DNA of 64,000 bases from Fictibacillus fluitans (GCF_030418125.1 NZ_JAUHTR010000013.1:1-64000); one strand, 5' to 3'; positions 22,732-31,878 are shown, numbered from the stretch's first letter. Notes: generated from the letters alone by a model not told the origin. Numbers and translations are program-made.

Positions 22732-24255
22732 TTATAATTTGGAAATAGCCTGGCTTACCAAAGCTTGTATTGTTTCCTTATTAAGGTCTTTACTGCCGTT
22801 GACTTTTGATAGCACTTCGTTAACTATCATGTTAAGCTGTTCATTGTTTGTTCCGTTTTTCTCCGTTTTGTAATCTTCTTTCTGTTCCTTATTTGTTACT
22901 ACTATTTCTTTGGTTCCGTAGGCGAGTCTCTTCTTATTAAATAAGTGTGTGACTGTGACATTGTCTGATGTTATATTACCGCCGAATGTTCCACAACCAA
23001 GAGTCATAGAGGGTTTTAATCCCGTCGTCCCGCCTACTGCACCAAGTGCAGATGGTGTATTGACCAAGACCCTTGAAACCGGCATTTCTAAAGCAAAAGC
23101 CTTAGCCACGTCTTCGTCTGTAGTATGAATAGAAAGTGAGTGGCCCCTGCCGCCAAGTTTCAAAAGTTTATCTGCATGTGTCAATGCTTCCTTCGAGTCC
23201 TTTACCGTATAGAAGGCAAAAATGGGTGCTAGCTTTTCAATGGAAAAAGGGATGTCTTTACCAATCTCTGATTCAAAAGCAATCAGCAGGGTAGTGTCTG
23301 CTGGAACCTCAAGTCCTGCCATTTCGGCAATAAAAACTGGCGATTTACCGACTATTTTTGGATTTAATTTTCCGGGCTGGGGAGAAATTATCTTTTCCAT
23401 TTTTCTTTTCTCATCCGAATTAAGAAAATAGGCACCTTGATTCTTAAATTCTCTTACAGCGAGTTCTTTAACATTTTGATCAGCGATGACAGATTGTTCA
23501 GAAGCACAGATTGTTCCATAATCGAATGTTTTACTGTCCATAATCCGTTTAACAGCCTTTTTGACCTCAGCTGACTTTTCTATATAGACGGGAACGTTCC
23601 CAGGTCCTACACCATACGCTGGTTTTCCTGAACTATAGGCAGCTCTGACCAGGCCGCCTCCCCCAGTGGCAAGAATGACATTCACATCACGATGCTTCAT
23701 CAAAGCTTGGGTTGCTTCCATCGAAGGCTCAGTGATCCAACCAATTAGACCTTCAGGCGCACCGGCTTGCTCGGCAGCTTTCATACAGATTTTCGCTGCT
23801 TCTACTGTGCATTTTTTTCCGGAAGGATGCGGGCTAAAAACTATCCCATTTCCCGCCTTTAGTGAGATCAGTGTTTTGAATATGGTAGTAGACGTTGGAT
23901 TCGTTACAGGAACGATTCCAGCAACAACTCCAAAAGGCGCTGCGATCTCCACTATCTTTTGCTGCTTGTCCTCATTAATCATTCCAACAGTTTTAATATC
24001 CTTTATCGATTCATAAACTCCTTTGGAACCAAGCTCGTTTTTTATCTTTTTATGCTCTATTACACCGAGACCAGTTTCTTTTACAGCCAGTTCTGCTAAA
24101 TGCAGTGACTCTTTATATGCGGTTTCAGCAATTGCGTCAATGACCCTGTCCACTTGTTCCTGGGTAAATTTACTAAATTTTCGCTGTGCTTTTTTTGCGT
24201 TTTCCACTGCATTTCTCATCTCTTGCATGGATAATAGATCCAAGTCTACATTCAT
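22732..24255 (-). CDS. eutE: Acylating acetaldehyde dehydrogenase EutE
   Basis: EutE oxidises acetaldehyde to acetyl-CoA with NAD+ inside the compartment. The 507-aa protein has the aldehyde dehydrogenase core with PVTNPTSTTIFKTLI, ATGGGGLVRAAYSSGKPA, and the catalytic Cys in FDYGTICASEQSVI. The last 40 residues are an extension beyond the core. They contain two amphipathic helices (LNMIVNEVLSKV and KETIQALVSQAISKL), each like a targeting peptide. Targeting peptides on aldehyde dehydrogenases of other compartments may also be C-terminal, but two in tandem is unusual. Confidence 0.93.
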   Translation of the reverse strand: MNVDLDLLSMQEMRNAVENAKKAQRKFSKFTQEQVDRVIDAIAETAYKESLHLAELAVKETGLGVIEHKKIKNELGSKGVYESIKDIKTVGMINEDKQQKIVEIAAPFGVVAGIVPVTNPTSTTIFKTLISLKAGNGIVFSPHPSGKKCTVEAAKICMKAAEQAGAPEGLIGWITEPSMEATQALMKHRDVNVILATGGGGLVRAAYSSGKPAYGVGPGNVPVYIEKSAEVKKAVKRIMDSKTFDYGTICASEQSVIADQNVKELAVREFKNQGAYFLNSDEKRKMEKIISPQPGKLNPKIVGKSPVFIAEMAGLEVPADTTLLIAFESEIGKDIPFSIEKLAPIFAFYTVKDSKEALTHADKLLKLGGRGHSLSIHTTDEDVAKAFALEMPVSRVLVNTPSALGAVGGTTGLKPSMTLGCGTFGGNITSDNVTVTHLFNKKRLAYGTKEIVVTNKEQKEDYKTEKNGTNNEQLNMIVNEVLSKVNGSKDLNKETIQALVSQAISKL

Positions 24256-24292
24256 CTTTCCGAACTACTCCTTTCTCTCCACTCCATGAACG

Positions 24293-24946
24293 TTAATATG
24301 CGAGTGGATCTTCAGCGATGCGTATTACACTTTCTCTAAATGCATCCGCTGCTGCACGGCAGGCGGACTCACTTCCTGTTAGCAAACCTCCTCCAAAATT
24401 TGTTTCTGATGGTGGCCCGAAAAATTTGACAAGTTGCACATCTGCCGCTTTCAATGCAGCATCAATACCATATACGGATTCAAGTGGCGGTGCGATTAAA
24501 TAGGCAAGTGGGTCTCCTTGTTGAATCTCCGCCAGCTTTGATAAGTAGCTTCCGGTCCTTGGTATAACGTGCGCAAAAAACGCATGAGTTCCATCAGCAT
24601 TTAACGATTCAAAAGATGCACCAAACTCTATGGTATTACGTGCAGCATCAATGCCGCTCTTTACTTCATCCGGGCTTGAACCCGCGATTATCCCGATAAA
24701 TTCACCTGATAATGGACCGGAGGAATGATTCGCACCTCCATAGAATGAGCGGGCATAAACCACTTCGACATCAGCTTGTTTTGTTGCTTCATCCAATGCT
24801 GTATAGCCTATATCATCAATCGTAGTGGTTAACATTCCTAGACTTTTTTGATGGTGTCTAAGCTGAAGGCTTTTGCAAAAAGAGTCATCAGCATTCGGGA
24901 TCATGCGTATGGCCAAAATCTCTGCTTTTAACTTTTGCTGCTCCAA
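24293..24946 (-). CDS. eutL: Microcompartment shell protein EutL
   Basis: The 217-aa protein has two fused circularly permuted BMC domains and forms trimers with a gated central pore. Matching blocks are KAEILAIRMIPNADDSFC, GYTALDEATKQADVEVVYARSFYGGANHSSGPLSGEFIGI and VQLVKFFGPPSETNFGGGLLTGSESAC. The start is a TTG behind AAGGAGGTGG. It sits between the first eutC and eutE. Confidence 0.94.
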   Translation of the reverse strand: MEQQKLKAEILAIRMIPNADDSFCKSLQLRHHQKSLGMLTTTIDDIGYTALDEATKQADVEVVYARSFYGGANHSSGPLSGEFIGIIAGSSPDEVKSGIDAARNTIEFGASFESLNADGTHAFFAHVIPRTGSYLSKLAEIQQGDPLAYLIAPPLESVYGIDAALKAADVQLVKFFGPPSETNFGGGLLTGSESACRAAADAFRESVIRIAEDPLAY

Positions 24947-24958
24947 GTTTCCACCTCC

Positions 24959-25882
24959 TTACTTCTCTCTTTTAACAAGAGAAATACCACTTGCCTTGTT
25001 ATCGAGAATCTTTTTAACGACATTGCCAAGATAAGCCCCTGCCTCTGCAGGAGGTATTCCCCCTGCATGGATATTGGAAATTACCATTCTGTCCGCCTCA
25101 ATCGTCCCTTTTCTTGGCTTATAGCAAAGGTAAGCACTTAATGATTCAGCACTGATCAGACCAGGACGCTCGCCTATTAATAAAACCACCACCTCCGGAT
25201 TTAGAGCTTCACCAATATCGTCCATTATCGCTACCCTTCCATTTTTCACAAAAAATGGAGTGCCCTGTTCATAACCTAGCTGAGTGAGTGCTTGCTGCAG
25301 TGATAAGAAAACATCCTCTGCATTCTTTTCGACAGCCTCAAAGCTAAGACCATCCGAAATAACAATCTGAACTTCAGGATTCTTTTTACATTTGGCAGCT
25401 ATTTGTTTTTTCGCTTCATCATTCAGTTTTCTTCCAAGATCTGGTCTTCGGATGTATACTTCCTGATCCTCAACCATAGTCTGGACTGAAAACCAGTTCA
25501 TTCTGTTAAGAAGTTCGTCAGAGACTTTTCCATATACCGAATCTACTGCTGCGGCATGGTCAAGTCTGAATTTAAGCAGCGCATTCGTTTTCGGGCGAAC
25601 TCCCGCTCTTCCTACACCTATTCTCGCAGGCGTTTTTTTTATTTGTTCTGTAAGGTATTCTTGATTAGTTGGATGATCAACAGATGAGAAATCTTCCATA
25701 TGGTTGCGTACCTTTTTTTCCTTTAAATCTGGAGTGCGTTTAAAATCAGGGATTGTATTTAAATTTTTATGAAATTTAACCATGCTTCCTGTGGGTTTTT
25801 CAGGCTCTCTGCTGACATTATGTTGGCTGTTTAGTTCTTTTAAAATCAATTCTGTAACTTTTTCAACATCAGATGCATTCAT
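24959..25882 (-). CDS. eutC: Ethanolamine ammonia-lyase small subunit, first copy
   Basis: This 307-aa EutC pairs with the eutB just upstream. The conserved core has PARIGVGRAGVRPKTNALLKFRLDHAAAVDSVYG, IVISDGLSFEAVEKNAEDV, VVLLIGERPGLISAESLSAYLCYKP and VISNIHAGGIPPAEAGAYLG. The N-terminal helix NASDVEKVTELILKELNS is a targeting peptide, followed by a charged linker of about 60 residues. The ATG at 25882 follows GAGGAGG. A GTG four codons earlier overlaps that site and was set aside. Confidence 0.92.
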   Translation of the reverse strand: MNASDVEKVTELILKELNSQHNVSREPEKPTGSMVKFHKNLNTIPDFKRTPDLKEKKVRNHMEDFSSVDHPTNQEYLTEQIKKTPARIGVGRAGVRPKTNALLKFRLDHAAAVDSVYGKVSDELLNRMNWFSVQTMVEDQEVYIRRPDLGRKLNDEAKKQIAAKCKKNPEVQIVISDGLSFEAVEKNAEDVFLSLQQALTQLGYEQGTPFFVKNGRVAIMDDIGEALNPEVVVLLIGERPGLISAESLSAYLCYKPRKGTIEADRMVISNIHAGGIPPAEAGAYLGNVVKKILDNKASGISLVKREK

Positions 25883-25898
25883 ACTATTTATCACCTCC

Positions 25899-27260
25899 TC
25901 AATCGAATAGGGTTAAGTCGCCAGCCAACGGAGTTAAACGTCCATCGTTCATCACGCCGATCTCCTCTAGCCAACTTTCAAACCTGGGCGATGGCCGTCT
26001 ATTCATCGTTTGTCTTAATGTGGCAATGTCATGAAAACTCATTGATTGGTAATTGAGCATACAATCATCTCCCATCGGTGTTGCGATAATAAAGTTCACC
26101 CCTGCAGCTGTTAATAGAACACCCAAGTCTTCCATATCATTTTGGTCTGCGCGAATATGATTGGTATAACAGACATCGACACCCATTGAAATATTGTGCA
26201 TTTTCCCCATGAAGTGATCTTCCAATCCAGCTCTAATCACCTGTTTGCTGTCATACAAGTATTCAGGGCCGATAAAACCTACGACAGTGTTTAACATAAA
26301 AGGGTTATATTTATGGGCAAATCCGTAATTCCGAGCTTCTAAAGTTACCTGGTCGATGCCGTGATGAGCTTCTGCTGATAATTCTGAACCCTGCCCTGTT
26401 TCGAAATACAGCCGATCAGGTCCAGATGAGGCACCAAGTTGCGTAATCAAATCATTCGCCTCATCCAGTAAAGCGGCGCTTATACCAAATGATTGATTGG
26501 CTGCTTCTGTTCCAGCAATGCTTTGGAAAATCATATCCGCTGGTGCACCTTGTTCGATGGCTTTCATCTGAGTGGTAACATGCGCCAAGACACAATTTTG
26601 TGAAGGCACTTTCCATTCCTTCATAAAATCATGAGTGGCATGCAAAAGCCTTTTAACACTTTCGACTGAGTCATCTACAGGATTGATGCCGATGACAGCA
26701 TCACCGATTCCATAGGATAGCCCTTCCTTCAAAGCTGCAAGCATCCCCTCAACTTGATCAGTAGGATGATTCGGCTGTAGACGTGATGCAAGAATGCCTT
26801 TTTGTCCGATGGGAATATTGCATTGAGTAATGATTTCAAACTTATTAGCTCCATGAATTAAATCGAGGTTAGACATGAGTTTCGTAACAGCTGCTATCAT
26901 CTCACTGTTTAATCCCCTACTTAACCGAAGGAGGTCTGTGCCCGTTGTAAGATCATCAAGGATGTGCTCTCTTAATTCTGAGACTGTCCACCGTTTGATG
27001 GATGAATATATCGTTTCATTGATCTGTCCATCAATTACTCTTGAAACCTCATCTTCTTCACAGGGTAAAAGAGGATGATCTCTGATTTCATTCAAGGTCA
27101 AGCCGCCAAGCACTAGTTTTGCTGCAATTCTTTCCTGCACCGACTCAGCGGCTAATCCTGACAAACGATCCCCTGATTTTTCCTCATTCGCTTTAGCAAA
27201 TAATTCTTTAAGATTATTAAACTGATAAACATGACCGAGTAATTTTGTTTGCAGCTTCAA
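25899..27260 (-). CDS. eutB: Ethanolamine ammonia-lyase large subunit, first copy
   Basis: The catalytic subunit cleaves ethanolamine to acetaldehyde and ammonia using adenosylcobalamin. The protein is 453 aa, the same length as E. coli EutB, and all five substrate-binding residues are present: Arg160 and Gln162 (SRLQPN), Asn193 (GINPVD), Glu287 (YFETGQGSE) and Asp362 (MGVDVCYTNH). This is therefore the standard enzyme of the cluster. The start is a TTG after GGAAGGTG. The gene follows eutA, whose product reactivates the enzyme. Confidence 0.95.
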   Translation of the reverse strand: MKLQTKLLGHVYQFNNLKELFAKANEEKSGDRLSGLAAESVQERIAAKLVLGGLTLNEIRDHPLLPCEEDEVSRVIDGQINETIYSSIKRWTVSELREHILDDLTTGTDLLRLSRGLNSEMIAAVTKLMSNLDLIHGANKFEIITQCNIPIGQKGILASRLQPNHPTDQVEGMLAALKEGLSYGIGDAVIGINPVDDSVESVKRLLHATHDFMKEWKVPSQNCVLAHVTTQMKAIEQGAPADMIFQSIAGTEAANQSFGISAALLDEANDLITQLGASSGPDRLYFETGQGSELSAEAHHGIDQVTLEARNYGFAHKYNPFMLNTVVGFIGPEYLYDSKQVIRAGLEDHFMGKMHNISMGVDVCYTNHIRADQNDMEDLGVLLTAAGVNFIIATPMGDDCMLNYQSMSFHDIATLRQTMNRRPSPRFESWLEEIGVMNDGRLTPLAGDLTLFD

Positions 27261-27275
27261 TGTTCTTTCACCTTC

Positions 27276-28697
27276 CTATGAATGAAATGCGAGGGTTTTA
27301 ACTACAACTGGCACAACTTCAGCCCTCAACATACTCCCAATATCCAAGTAATCGCCATTTTCAACTTTTATTTGATCAATACAAACAATTGGACGTTCAG
27401 GTTTTAATGACTGAATGGATTGCCCTAAGACTTTTGCCATATCATTCGCCATTACAATTACCAGAGGTTGATCATTGTTTATTTGCATCTGGAAGGCTTG
27501 AAGAAGCCATAAGGCAATTTGCTGAACTTCACTGAATCTCAATATTTTTAATCCTGAGATATAAAGTGCGAAATTTATTCCTTCTTGATTGGGATCATAC
27601 ATTTCAAGAGCCTGCTGAACCGCCTGCTTAACCGACTCCTCCCCTACCTGAAGGTCTTCTAGATGAAGATGAAAAACAGGCAGGTTTTTTAATGGAAGCT
27701 TTGCAGCATCGACTTGTATGGTTGCTCCACTAATTTCTGTCGTTTGAGTGCCTGCCCCAAGAACTGTAGCTCTTACAGTTTCTAATGGGGTAATCCACTC
27801 CCATTCTGCTAATCTACTGCTTTCCTTTATCTTATTGGCCAGGCAGCTGCCAATATCGTCATAAAGTTCAGATTGCGCTGTTTCGTGTTTATAGAGGCAC
27901 TCGCTTACCCCCCCTGAAAACATGATTGCTTCCACCGTATTTCCCCATTCCGGCAGATGCCCTAGAATTAAAGGGTTCTCTTTTGTTTTGATGCTTCCAT
28001 TTAAAATTTCAGTAAGGGTATTTACCATAAAGTCCAGGACTGATTCAACATCTTCTTGTGAAGAAAGTGATTGATCTATCATTCTTGCGACTTCTTTGAC
28101 AGGTTTTGACACGGCAGCAATTTCACCATCTTGAAACTCGATTAGCCTCCCACCCACATGCAATGTACAGGTTCCCAATAGAATACCCTTCTTATAGACT
28201 GCTATATTTGTAGTCCCGCCTCCGATATCTATATTCGCGATGCACTTCCCTGTATCAAGAGAATATTGGTAGGCACCTGATCCTTTTGCTGCAATAATGC
28301 TTTCCAGATCAGGTCCTGCTGTTGCAACAAGAAACTCGCCAGCTTCTGATGAAAGATCATGGATTATTTCTTGGGCATTTTCCTTGGTGGCACTTTCTCC
28401 TGTAATAATTACGGCGCCTGTTTTAACATCAGTAGGCATTACTCCAGCTTTTTCATATTCTTTACGAACAAGGGCATGGACTTCCTGAATGTCAATGATT
28501 TTCTTATTATCCAGCAATGGTGTTCGATAAATCGGGCTTTTGTACAAGATTTCTTTTTTAACGATTTCTATTTTGGGAACATGGCTAGCACCCGCTATAT
28601 TTTCTAAAGAAAATCGGCTGACAATAATCTTTGTCGTACTGGTACCTATATCAATTCCAACACTGAGTATCGTTTCGATATTCCCCGAAGAGCTCAA
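27276..28697 (-). CDS. eutA: Ethanolamine ammonia-lyase reactivase EutA
   Basis: EutA removes damaged cobalamin from EutBC using ATP. The 473-aa protein has an actin-like ATPase fold with phosphate-binding LSVGIDIGTSTTKII near the N-terminus and CIANIDIGGGTTNIAVYKKG in the middle. The sequences IITGESATKENAQEI and MFSGGVSE also match the family. The start is a TTG behind GAGGAGGGAAGCTA. The gene is preceded by a terminator with an ANTAR-type hairpin, so its expression should depend on EutV. Confidence 0.93.
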   Translation of the reverse strand: MSSSGNIETILSVGIDIGTSTTKIIVSRFSLENIAGASHVPKIEIVKKEILYKSPIYRTPLLDNKKIIDIQEVHALVRKEYEKAGVMPTDVKTGAVIITGESATKENAQEIIHDLSSEAGEFLVATAGPDLESIIAAKGSGAYQYSLDTGKCIANIDIGGGTTNIAVYKKGILLGTCTLHVGGRLIEFQDGEIAAVSKPVKEVARMIDQSLSSQEDVESVLDFMVNTLTEILNGSIKTKENPLILGHLPEWGNTVEAIMFSGGVSECLYKHETAQSELYDDIGSCLANKIKESSRLAEWEWITPLETVRATVLGAGTQTTEISGATIQVDAAKLPLKNLPVFHLHLEDLQVGEESVKQAVQQALEMYDPNQEGINFALYISGLKILRFSEVQQIALWLLQAFQMQINNDQPLVIVMANDMAKVLGQSIQSLKPERPIVCIDQIKVENGDYLDIGSMLRAEVVPVVVKTLAFHS

Positions 28698-28713
28698 TAG
28701 CTTCCCTCCTCAG

Positions 28714-28774
28714 TAAATAAAGGCACCTAACCACCTGGTTTATGTTAAAACCGGATAATTAGGCGCCTTTGCCT
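28714..28774 (-). promoter_or_regulatory. ANTAR-type antitermination element before eutA
   Basis: On the minus strand AGGC-AAAGGC-GCCT (28761-28774) forms a hairpin with a six-base loop that has A at position 1 and G at position 4, the loop bound by ANTAR proteins. Its 3' arm is also the start of a terminator stem (AGGCGCCTAA with TTAGGTGCCT) that ends in TTTATTT. The two folds exclude each other. Confidence 0.75.
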
Positions 28775-28784
28775 GTTTATTATT

Positions 28785-29384
28785 TTATGAGGAAATTTTC
28801 ACGCTAAAATCAATAGATTTGTGTTTAATGATGTAATGTGCAAGCTCCTTCATAATCACTCTATGGTTCATGCAGTAAGTTCTTAACTTTTGATATGCGT
28901 CATCTTCATTGATACCGAGAGATTCCATTACAATTCCTTTTGCTTTTTCAATCAGTTTTCGATCTTCTATTTTTTGTTCGAGATTTTTCATATCTTTTAG
29001 CAACCGTTTAACTTTTTGATTCTGAGCCAACGCAATCTCAACTGCCGGGATTAACTGTTTTTCGGTGATGGGTTTTACAAGGTATCCAGAAATTCCAGCT
29101 TTTTTAGCTTCTTCAATCGTTTCATTTTGGCTGTAAGCTGTTAATAATACTACTGGAATCTTAAAAGTTTTCTCGATAATTCTCGAAGCTTTAATACCAT
29201 TCATCCTAGGCATTTTCACATCCATAATGATGAGTTCTGGATGATGCAGGGCTGCCATTTCGATGGCAAGCTCACCATTGTTCGCTTCCGCTACAACTTC
29301 ATAGCCTGCTTCAGCCAGCATCTCTTTCAAATCCATTCGCAATATGGATTCATCGTCGACTACCATCACGCGTGCTTTACTCAT
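28785..29384 (-). CDS. eutV: Response regulator EutV with ANTAR RNA-binding domain
   Basis: The 199-aa regulator has a receiver domain (ARVMVVDDESILRMDL, phosphorylated Asp in LIIMDVKMPRMNG, Lys in GYLVKP). A coiled linker and an ANTAR domain follow at about residues 133-190 (DRKLIEKAKGIVMESLGINEDDAYQKLRTYCMN). Phosphorylated EutV binds RNA hairpins and prevents termination in eut leaders. The start at 29384 is set by GAGGAGGGATTTG and overlaps eutW by eight bases. Confidence 0.94.
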   Translation of the reverse strand: MSKARVMVVDDESILRMDLKEMLAEAGYEVVAEANNGELAIEMAALHHPELIIMDVKMPRMNGIKASRIIEKTFKIPVVLLTAYSQNETIEEAKKAGISGYLVKPITEKQLIPAVEIALAQNQKVKRLLKDMKNLEQKIEDRKLIEKAKGIVMESLGINEDDAYQKLRTYCMNHRVIMKELAHYIIKHKSIDFSVKISS

Positions 29385-30819
29385 CAAATCCCTCCTCTTC
29401 CAGAATGAACTCAACATTCGCAGTTGTTCCTTTACCTTGACTTGGATAAATTGCAAAAGAACCTCCAAGATCAAATTCAGTAAGGTTTTTAACAATCTCC
29501 AGGCCCAGCTGCTCTTTCCTCTCATTCTCTTTAATGCCACTACCATCATCGATCACTCTTAGAGTAACTTTTGACTGTTCCATCTTTAGGAAGACTTGAA
29601 TAACTCCTCCGTTTTGTTCGCTATAGCCATGTTTCAAACTATTTTGCAAGATTTCGGTAAAGATTAATGCCAGAGAAACAGCATGGCTTGAAGGAAGAAC
29701 AATTGAGTCTAAGCTCAGCTCAAGCTTAATCGGCTCTTCTTCTATTTCTGCTTGAAAAACAAGCATTTTAGCTACCTTTTGAATGATTTCTTTTATATCT
29801 ACTTTTTCAAGTCCATTGTAGGATAAATAATCATGAACAGTTGCTATGCTTAGTATCCTGTTTAAACTTTCTTGGTAAAGAACCTTAGCTTCTTCGGGAA
29901 CCCCCCTTCTTAACTGAAGTCTAAGAAGGCTGGCCACTGTTTGGAGATTATTTTTAACTCGGTGGTGGATTTCTTTTATGACAGCTGACTTTACCACTAA
30001 TTGGCGCTCCTTCTCTCTTAAGTCAGATATGTCTCTTAAATAAAGCAGCACTTTTTCTTGGCCTCCATTTGAACGTAAATTAATGATCCTCTTGCAGTAG
30101 ACTCGGCCTTCGAATTCCTCCTCTTCTTCACTTAACTCACTTTGCAGCAAAGAGTTTTCGGAAATAAAGGGCAATGCATCATACACCTTTTTACTTTTAT
30201 AATCAAAGGGGTAAGGGCCCGAATGATGGTGTTCTAAGAGACTGATCGCATAATTATTTGCATACAATATTTCACCCGTTCTGTTTAGAAACATCAAGCC
30301 ATCTTCAAGTACATCAGGAATGCTAGGTTCATTTGAGACAATATCCCAAAATGTTTTGCTTATTTCCTCGGTGGTCTTTGTTAAGGTCTCCAGCTCGAGT
30401 TCATGCTGTACTTGAGCCGTTATATCTTTTTCAGAAATGAATAAACCGATGATTTTGTTTGAACCATTTCTGAAAGGCATTACATTTTGGCTTACATGCT
30501 GGCCTTCATGTGTAACAGCCCGATGGGACATGATGGATTCACCTGTTTGGTAGCTACGAAAAACAGCGGGTTCAAAGGCCTTATAAATCATTTTCCCTAC
30601 CAAATGTTTTTTATAAATTGAAAATGCAGTTGAAGGCACAGCCTCTGCCACTACTACAGCCTTTTGTTCAGCTACGATACAGTCAATAAAAACATGGGCC
30701 TGTGACATGTCCGCTAGGGTCTGAAGCATTGTGCTTTTTTCTTGGATGATATGCACATCCTCTTCGGTTAAAGAAGTATGCTGGGTACATAAATGTTTGA
30801 TCAAGCTTCCGTTTTCCAT
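29377..30819 (-). CDS. eutW: Sensor histidine kinase EutW
   Basis: The 480-aa kinase is soluble, with no membrane segment, as expected for the ethanolamine sensor of Firmicutes. The N-terminal sensor (about residues 1-130) is of the H_kinase_N type and is followed by a PAS-like segment (LEDGLMFLNRTGEILYANNYAI). The HisKA_2 box is KEIHHRVKNNLQTVASLLRLQLRR with its phosphorylated His, and the ATPase domain has LIFTEILQNSLKHGY and VIDDGSGI. It phosphorylates EutV. It is preceded by its own ANTAR-type terminator element. Confidence 0.93.
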   Translation of the reverse strand: MENGSLIKHLCTQHTSLTEEDVHIIQEKSTMLQTLADMSQAHVFIDCIVAEQKAVVVAEAVPSTAFSIYKKHLVGKMIYKAFEPAVFRSYQTGESIMSHRAVTHEGQHVSQNVMPFRNGSNKIIGLFISEKDITAQVQHELELETLTKTTEEISKTFWDIVSNEPSIPDVLEDGLMFLNRTGEILYANNYAISLLEHHHSGPYPFDYKSKKVYDALPFISENSLLQSELSEEEEEFEGRVYCKRIINLRSNGGQEKVLLYLRDISDLREKERQLVVKSAVIKEIHHRVKNNLQTVASLLRLQLRRGVPEEAKVLYQESLNRILSIATVHDYLSYNGLEKVDIKEIIQKVAKMLVFQAEIEEEPIKLELSLDSIVLPSSHAVSLALIFTEILQNSLKHGYSEQNGGVIQVFLKMEQSKVTLRVIDDGSGIKENERKEQLGLEIVKNLTEFDLGGSFAIYPSQGKGTTANVEFILEEEGFDE

Positions 30820-30838
30820 GCTAAAGCTCCTTTATAAA

Positions 30839-30895
30839 CAAAAAGGCTCCTTCAACACAGAAAGACTTCTGATCGTTGATAGGCGCCTTTGCCTA
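30839..30895 (-). promoter_or_regulatory. ANTAR-type antitermination element before eutW
   Basis: On the minus strand TAGGC-AAAGGC-GCCTA (30880-30895) makes a five-bp hairpin with a six-base loop carrying A1 and G4. Its 3' arm overlaps the 5' arm of a terminator (AAAGGCGCC-CAAC with GTTG-GGAGCCTTT) ending in TTTTTG. This predicts feedback of EutV on its own synthesis. Confidence 0.75.
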
Positions 30896-30951
30896 ATCCA
30901 TATTCATTTTCAATTTCAGAATACTTTATATTTTCCGTGTTGTAAAGGCTT

Positions 30952-31452
30952 TCATATTTCTGCCAAATAATTATCGGAATTTTCCATACAATACTTGGAA
31001 ATAGCCTCAAAAGTAGGAAGTTCCACAAGGCTTCGGATATGATGAAGCCCTTCATTTGTATAAGAAGACGTAATGATAATCGGCCCAGTTGGCATAGCCT
31101 GTCTAAGTTGGGAGACAGCTCTTGCGATATCGGCTCCCTCCTTGTCTTTTTTTGTGACAGCACCTATTGCTATTTTAGAAATGCCCATTGAGAACCCTGG
31201 TGGAAATATACATTTTGCTTGAGTGGCATCCTGCAAAAATATGACATGCGTAACTTCAAGTGAAGTAGCCATGATCGTTTTGTAAAACATAGGGTTTTCT
31301 GTATATTCCCCAGGAGTGTCTACAATCCAATCATTATAGCTTAACGTTTGAGTTTTTAATGGTTCCCTTTTATTCCCTAGCAAGGCATTAGTCATGCTAG
31401 TTTTCCCGGTCCCTATGGAACCAATTAGCATTGCACGAGCTTTTTTGTTCAA
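30952..31452 (-). CDS. eutP: EutP, P-loop protein with reported acetate kinase activity
   Basis: The 166-aa protein has a Walker A motif near its start (AMLIGSIGTGKTSMTNALLG) and the Walker B-like WIVDTPGEYTENP, followed by AIGAVTKKDKEGAD. Enteric EutP has been reported as an acetate kinase that turns acetyl-phosphate into ATP and acetate, which would complete the EutE-PduL route here. The start was placed at TTG 31452, eight bases after AGGAGG. The upstream GTG overlaps the ribosome-binding site. Confidence 0.88.
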   Translation of the reverse strand: MNKKARAMLIGSIGTGKTSMTNALLGNKREPLKTQTLSYNDWIVDTPGEYTENPMFYKTIMATSLEVTHVIFLQDATQAKCIFPPGFSMGISKIAIGAVTKKDKEGADIARAVSQLRQAMPTGPIIITSSYTNEGLHHIRSLVELPTFEAISKYCMENSDNYLAEI

Positions 31453-31464
31453 CTTTAACACCTC

Positions 31465-31806
31465 CTAAGATTTGGTGATGTTAGACGGAGTATATCCCAG
31501 ATTCTCAGACAAAAATGAGTTTACTTTTATCATAGCGAGCTCTACTTCTGAAACACTCCCAACTACTACAAGACTTCCAGTAAACCTGTCCAAAAATCCT
31601 AATGTCACATGTGCTGCCTTTGTTGCCAAGTCTCCTGCAATGATCACCGTTTCACTTGGTGTCAATGTTAAAATGCCAAGAGCACCAGATTGAACAATAC
31701 CGAGCTTTTCAAACATATCCTGATCTGGATTGGCAATAAGATGACTAAGTGTAACTTGTTTTCCAGGTACAAATTCTTGTATGAACCTTTTTTTATCGTC
31801 TGACAT
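31465..31806 (-). CDS. eutS: BMC shell protein EutS
   Basis: The 113-aa BMC protein is of the permuted EutS/PduU type, which forms bent or plugged hexamers. It reads KRFIQEFVPGKQVTLSHLIANPDQDMFEKLG, then GALGILTLTPSETVIIAGDLATKAA and GFLDRFTGSLVVVGSVSEVELA. The ATG at 31806 follows GGAAGGGG. It is the first gene of the operon, downstream of a promoter and a controlled terminator. Confidence 0.94.
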   Translation of the reverse strand: MSDDKKRFIQEFVPGKQVTLSHLIANPDQDMFEKLGIVQSGALGILTLTPSETVIIAGDLATKAAHVTLGFLDRFTGSLVVVGSVSEVELAMIKVNSFLSENLGYTPSNITKS

Positions 31807-31821
31807 TTTTTCCCCTTCCAA

Positions 31822-31865
31822 AACAGAAAGAGCCCCTGTTCATGGTGAACAGAGGCTCCATTGCC
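31822..31865 (-). promoter_or_regulatory. ANTAR-type hairpin and terminator before eutS
   Basis: On the minus strand GGC-AATGGA-GCC (31854-31865) has a six-base loop with A1 and G4. The stem is only three bp. It overlaps the 5' arm of a terminator (GCCTCTGTTCA with TGAACAGGGGC) followed by TTTCTGTTTT. Only one such hairpin fits between the predicted transcription start and the terminator, whereas the described EutV sites have two. Confidence 0.65.
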
Positions 31866-31878
31866 GTTTTTTTTCTTC

